Assembly (NCBI GenBank): GCA_949152475.1
Contig: OX424569.1
Coordinates: 18,947,170 to 19,011,169, forward strand
Direction of reading: 5' to 3'
Source of the DNA: Terebella lapidaria
Taxonomy: Eukaryota; Annelida; Polychaeta; Terebellida; Terebellidae
DNA: 64,000 nucleotides
In this document: one piece after another, positions 60,575 through 64,000 of the stretch
Layout of the letters: the number at the start of each line of letters is the position of its first letter
Numbering within the stretch: position 1 is the stretch's first letter
The notes under the pieces: model-generated
Told to the model about the DNA's origin: nothing
Databases searched by the model: none
Seen by the model: the letters and a program-made list of their open reading frames with translations, nothing else
Made by a program: the position numbers and the translations under genes

Positions 60575-61545
60575 TTACAAGATGCATTGTATTTCGATTA
60601 TCAGTCAGCGTTCCTACGTGAGAAATGAATGCTCACAGATGTTATCAAATATTCTTGGCAATAATCTGATATATGTTGAAAATCTGGATATTGCAAGAAG
60701 ACAATTCTGACCCGCTTCAACATGTCATGCCTTCATACTCGCATTGTATTCATTCACCATGTTCGCCTACACATGAAATTACACACGCAGAGTTGTTTCA
60801 ATTATGAGGCTCCCATGATGCACATGTTGCACATCATTTAATAACTTTCCAAGCTGGGAACGATTGAATATCATAATTATATTGCGATAAATTAAGCAAA
60901 ACGGGTGGATTTTAGTGTCTGTTATGTATTGAATCTGTTACTTGCAATTAGCTTTCTAGCCCTACTCCTTGCGTTGGTGATAAAACATTCCATTGGTATA
61001 CGGCTGCAGACACACTGCAATAATCAGGGTAACTCTCAACAAAGAACATCTGCGTCAGGAAAAAAAAATCCTCAGTAACACAAAAGAAACATGTCAGTAA
61101 ACGAAACCAGCATATCTGGTATGGATAAAATTTGGTGATCAATCACGCATATGCAACATTATGGCTGAGTTATTGGTTGGAAGAAAGGAGTGCATTTCTC
61201 ATTTCTCAGAAAGCGACTTTTCAAAGTTCCATTCCAACATTATGTTGAAAAAAAAATATATATATGCATGTGAACCCACCACCACCACCAACAACAACAT
61301 TACTAAACTCTGATCTAATGTAGTGATGCACAAAATGCGGGCGCAACATCTATGCGGTGTGCTCTCAAATGAAAATATGACAATCTACTTTAAAAAGAAT
61401 AAGATATATCACGTTTTAAATGATGAACAATATACTGCCGTCTTTCGGGTGGGGCTTACCTTAGAACGTTATATTGTCGTGATATTCGATCAGTTATAAT
61501 AGTGCCAGGTCGATGAAAGGTTCGCTTAAGGTGCATTTTCTCTAC
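60575..61545 (+). repeat. Segmental duplication block 5, copy B (partner 39338-40290)
   Basis: Same order of anchor words as the partner. Copy B goes straight on to unrelated sequence and lacks the 4.7 kb with the Helitron remnant found in copy A before block 6. Confidence 0.9.
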
Positions 61546-62060
61546 TAGAATTCAGTCAGATGAGGTGGTATAAACTACAGTGTTAGCCGGGTTTGGGCAG
61601 AGAGGAGATCCCAAAATGTTAACGAAATCGCGTTCACGAAATTTCTTAGTAGTCCAGGGTACATCAAATTTTACTGAAATTTTTTTAGTTTCTCGCCGTA
61701 CATCAGGTGAGGCCATTCACCATGTTCGAACGTGTACTACGCTCAGCATTTGTGGACGTTTCCTGGCATTCTGACCTTCGACAGATCTACTAGTCTCACC
61801 CTCTCCTTCCTTGGGCATACACATTGTCAATTTCAGTTGATATATGTAGTGTTTTTTTTATCAGCAAAGGATATCGGGGACAAGAAGTACACAGAGTCTA
61901 CATCAAGTTTTATATATCATATTCATGTCATATAATCATTTAGCTGCTTCGTGTCGAAATGCCATTCGTAGGGACACACGGAACTGCTAAACATTAAGTT
62001 TCAGCGGTGAATAAAAGGGGCGTGGAGGCACCCGAAGGGAATAGCAGTGAGAATATGAAT
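61546..62060. other. No gene recognised
   Basis: Non-coding sequence leading into the GTCGTGATC repeats. Confidence 0.45.
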
Positions 62061-62067
62061 GATACGA

Positions 62068-62355
62068 CGACGTATTAGGGCCAGATTGTATGTCAAAAAA
62101 AATATGGTGTCTAATTCGTGATCTCGAATTACAAAGTCGTGATCTCGATTTACAAATTCTTGATCTCGAATTACAAAGTCGTGATCACGAATTACGAAGT
62201 CGTGATCTCGAATTATGTTCTACTGTAGTCCGTGATATTCAAAATTATTGCGCGTATTAGGGCAATGTTATATGTAAAACAAATGTGGAATTTAAGTCGT
62301 GATTACGACTTTGTAAGTCGTGATCTCTAATCATAAATTTGTGATCACGAATTTA
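62068..62355. repeat. GTCGTGATCTCGAATTAC minisatellite, first array
   Basis: About 22-bp units of 'CAAAGTCGTGATCTCGAATT' type with variants (TCACGA, TCTCGA), after a leader 'CGTATTAGGGCCAGATTGTA'. A second leader ('CGCGTATTAGGGCAATGTTA') starts at about 62253 with further units in both orientations. The unit is itself nearly palindromic. Confidence 0.85.
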
Positions 62356-62679
62356 CTTATCAATAACTTAAAGTACTTAAAGTACAGTTAAAATTAAAAT
62401 ATAATGTGCGTTCGATACTTTCAATAGGTAAATGCACTATTGCAATGGTTACAAGTAAATTTATTCCTCCCAAAGAACCCTGATTACCAACAGTGGTCAT
62501 GACCACTAGCTTGCAAATCAGACAATAAGGTTGGTTATGCATGATATATTTTAATATTTTATTGTTATTCACGGTTTCAAATCGTTTTAATTTCGAATTA
62601 AAATATTGATGCAAAATTGAACAATTGTATTCGGCTTAGTTCCACTTTAATCGTACTTTAATACCATTCACAGTTCGAG
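62356..62679. other. No gene recognised between the two arrays
   Basis: AT-rich spacer without frames of note. Confidence 0.5.
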
Positions 62680-62850
62680 ATTAAAACTTTGTAATTCGAG
62701 ATCACGACGACGGCGTATTAGGGCCAGGTTGTATGTCAAAAAAATTTGGTGTCTAAATCGTGATCTCGAATTACAAAGTCGTGATCTCGAATTACAAAGT
62801 CGTGATCACGAATTAAAAAGTCGTGATCTCGAACTACAAAGTCGTACCAA
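62680..62850. repeat. GTCGTGATCTCGAATTAC minisatellite, second array
   Basis: Same leader ('CGTATTAGGGCCAGGTTGTA', 62713) followed by four units in the same orientation as the first array. The stretch before it has inverted units ('TTTGTAATTCGAGATCACGA'). Confidence 0.85.
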
Positions 62851-62899
62851 TACGCTTTAGTAGAATGACGATGCTCGATCTCGTCTGTTGTGTAGTGTA

Positions 62900-63475
62900 G
62901 GACAACACTCGATGCAGCATATGGCCTGGACTACCTCCAGGATGTCGACATCACTGTAGCATGATCTGGTTCTCAGCTGTCCCTCTGTGTGTTGAACTTC
63001 AATTTCCATTCAGGCCAAGGATCAGCTCTCCCCCACGTACTCACGGGACACAATCAGGCCTTATTCACATATCACATTGTGCAAATTTGCGATCGAGTTG
63101 AACCACACAATGTAATGCCGAATTAAAAAAAGCGCCAAAACAAAACAGGGTCGTTGTGATAGGACGCGATTGAGATGTTTTCTCAGCTTGTAGCAGACTT
63201 GTCATTGGGGGATATGTTATGTCCTTATTCATTCAGCTCATTGAGCCTGAGTATTGCGCCCCTCTGAACTATATTTTTTTTCAATCATTGATATAAGTAA
63301 AGTCATGATCATTTGATACAAAGTATTCACACTGGCCTGTCAACCAAATGACCAGCTACTGAAAGCAGAATTGTTCAATTTGATTTCGTCTTAGCTCACC
63401 AGAAAAAAATTTTTTATCATATTCATATAAGATAAACATGATACCATCAATGGTTAAATTGATGGATATTTAATC
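62900..63475 (+). repeat. Segmental duplication block 6, copy B (partner 45020-45540)
   Basis: Anchored by 'CCTGGACTACCTCCAGGATG', 'CCCACGTACTCACGGGACAC', 'CAACCAAATGACCAGCTACT' and 'GATAAACATGATACCATCAA'. Confidence 0.85.
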
Positions 63476-63674
63476 TTTACAAGTAAGCGTCAGGAAATGT
63501 AGTAAAAGACACGTGTCGCCTCCTAGCAGTGCATAGCTTGTTCCCAATGTGGGGAATGTGGAGTTTATTTGAGTCTGGACTTCTGTAGTCATGACATACC
63601 GCAACTATAGTCAAATGGTTCCCACTATTCCGTTGATAACAAAATCAGAGACGTTCCAGACCCAAAATGGAACG

Positions 63675-64000
63675 ATTCCATATGTACACCAGTGTTTGGA
63701 CCATTTGCCATGTACATATTCTATAGGATACATTTATCAAATTCTGCTGTTTGACGTGAACAAAATCACGTAAATTTCAATCGATTAATCAATCATAATA
63801 CATTGGACCTTCCATCTCCAGAATGACAAGACTCATATATGGCGCCAGGATATTCTCCACGGGGATAAAGTGACGCACAAATTTGACCAGCTTTGCTTTT
63901 TCAAATTAGGGGTAGAAACGCGACACCAGAATATATTATATTAAACAATCGAAGCATGATTGTGGTTAGCAATAGGTGGATCTTATAGTCTAAATAATCT
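63675..64000 (+). repeat. Segmental duplication block 7, copy B, running to the window edge
   Basis: Anchored by 'ATTTGCCATGTACATATTCT', 'CATATATGGCGCCAGGATAT' and 'GAAGCATGATTGTGGTTAGC'. The duplication may go on beyond the window. Confidence 0.85.

Noticed and set aside
62068-62850. CRISPR-like array
   Set aside because: The units are contiguous 22-bp repeats without unique spacers, and the sequence is plainly eukaryotic.

Overview
The window looks like repeat-rich, gene-poor nuclear DNA from a marine invertebrate, most likely a mollusc or another lophotrochozoan. The grounds are indirect: the mix of Ty3/gypsy, DIRS-like, Jockey/CR1-group LINE, Tc1, Merlin (IS1595-type) and Helitron sequence, a tRNA-derived SINE with an 'AAGCGCTATATAA' tail, and a TatD/TATDN2-like fragment. 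I see no convincing intact host protein gene, no rRNA or tRNA gene and no CRISPR array. Almost every long reading frame belongs to a transposable element.

Layout. 1-8400: a broken Ty3/gypsy element (A) on the + strand, entering at its RNase H, carrying two copies of one LINE (a 251-bp 3' stub on + and a 4-kb 5'-truncated copy on -), followed by a promoter-like stretch, a third ORF (zinc fingers plus coiled coil) and the start of a 3' LTR. 8.4-20 kb: decayed DNA with MITEs, two diverged Merlin-type transposase copies, a palindromic MITE nested in one of them, a TatD-like fragment and a possible solo LTR. 23,422-36,760: a 13.3-kb Ty3/gypsy element (B) on the - strand that looks whole and very young, with 757-bp LTRs that look almost identical, a 4-bp target duplication, gag, pol and two further ORFs between pol and the 3' LTR. 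36.8-47 kb: older sequence, a 340-bp-unit satellite-like repeat, a Helitron-helicase remnant lying between inverted repeats, and a foldback element. 47.4-49.8 kb: a cluster of GGCCC-ended MITEs and a complete Tc1 (DD34E) transposon. 49.8-64 kb: two DIRS-like tyrosine-recombinase fossils, tandem repeats, a SINE and further old sequence.

Two structures organise the window. First, an old tandem segmental duplication: blocks at about 11.8, 20.6-22.6, 37.0-37.8, 39.3-40.3 and 45.0-46.1 kb recur in the same order and orientation at about 51.7, 53.5-54.5, 55.9-56.6, 60.6-61.5 and 62.9-64.0 kb. Element B and the Helitron remnant are in the first copy only, so they came later. Second, both Ty3/gypsy elements carry, where an envelope gene might sit, a non-envelope module with an acidic N terminus, zinc finger(s) and a C-terminal coiled coil. 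It is one ORF in A and two overlapping ORFs in B.

All similarity statements come from reading by eye; no search or alignment program was run.
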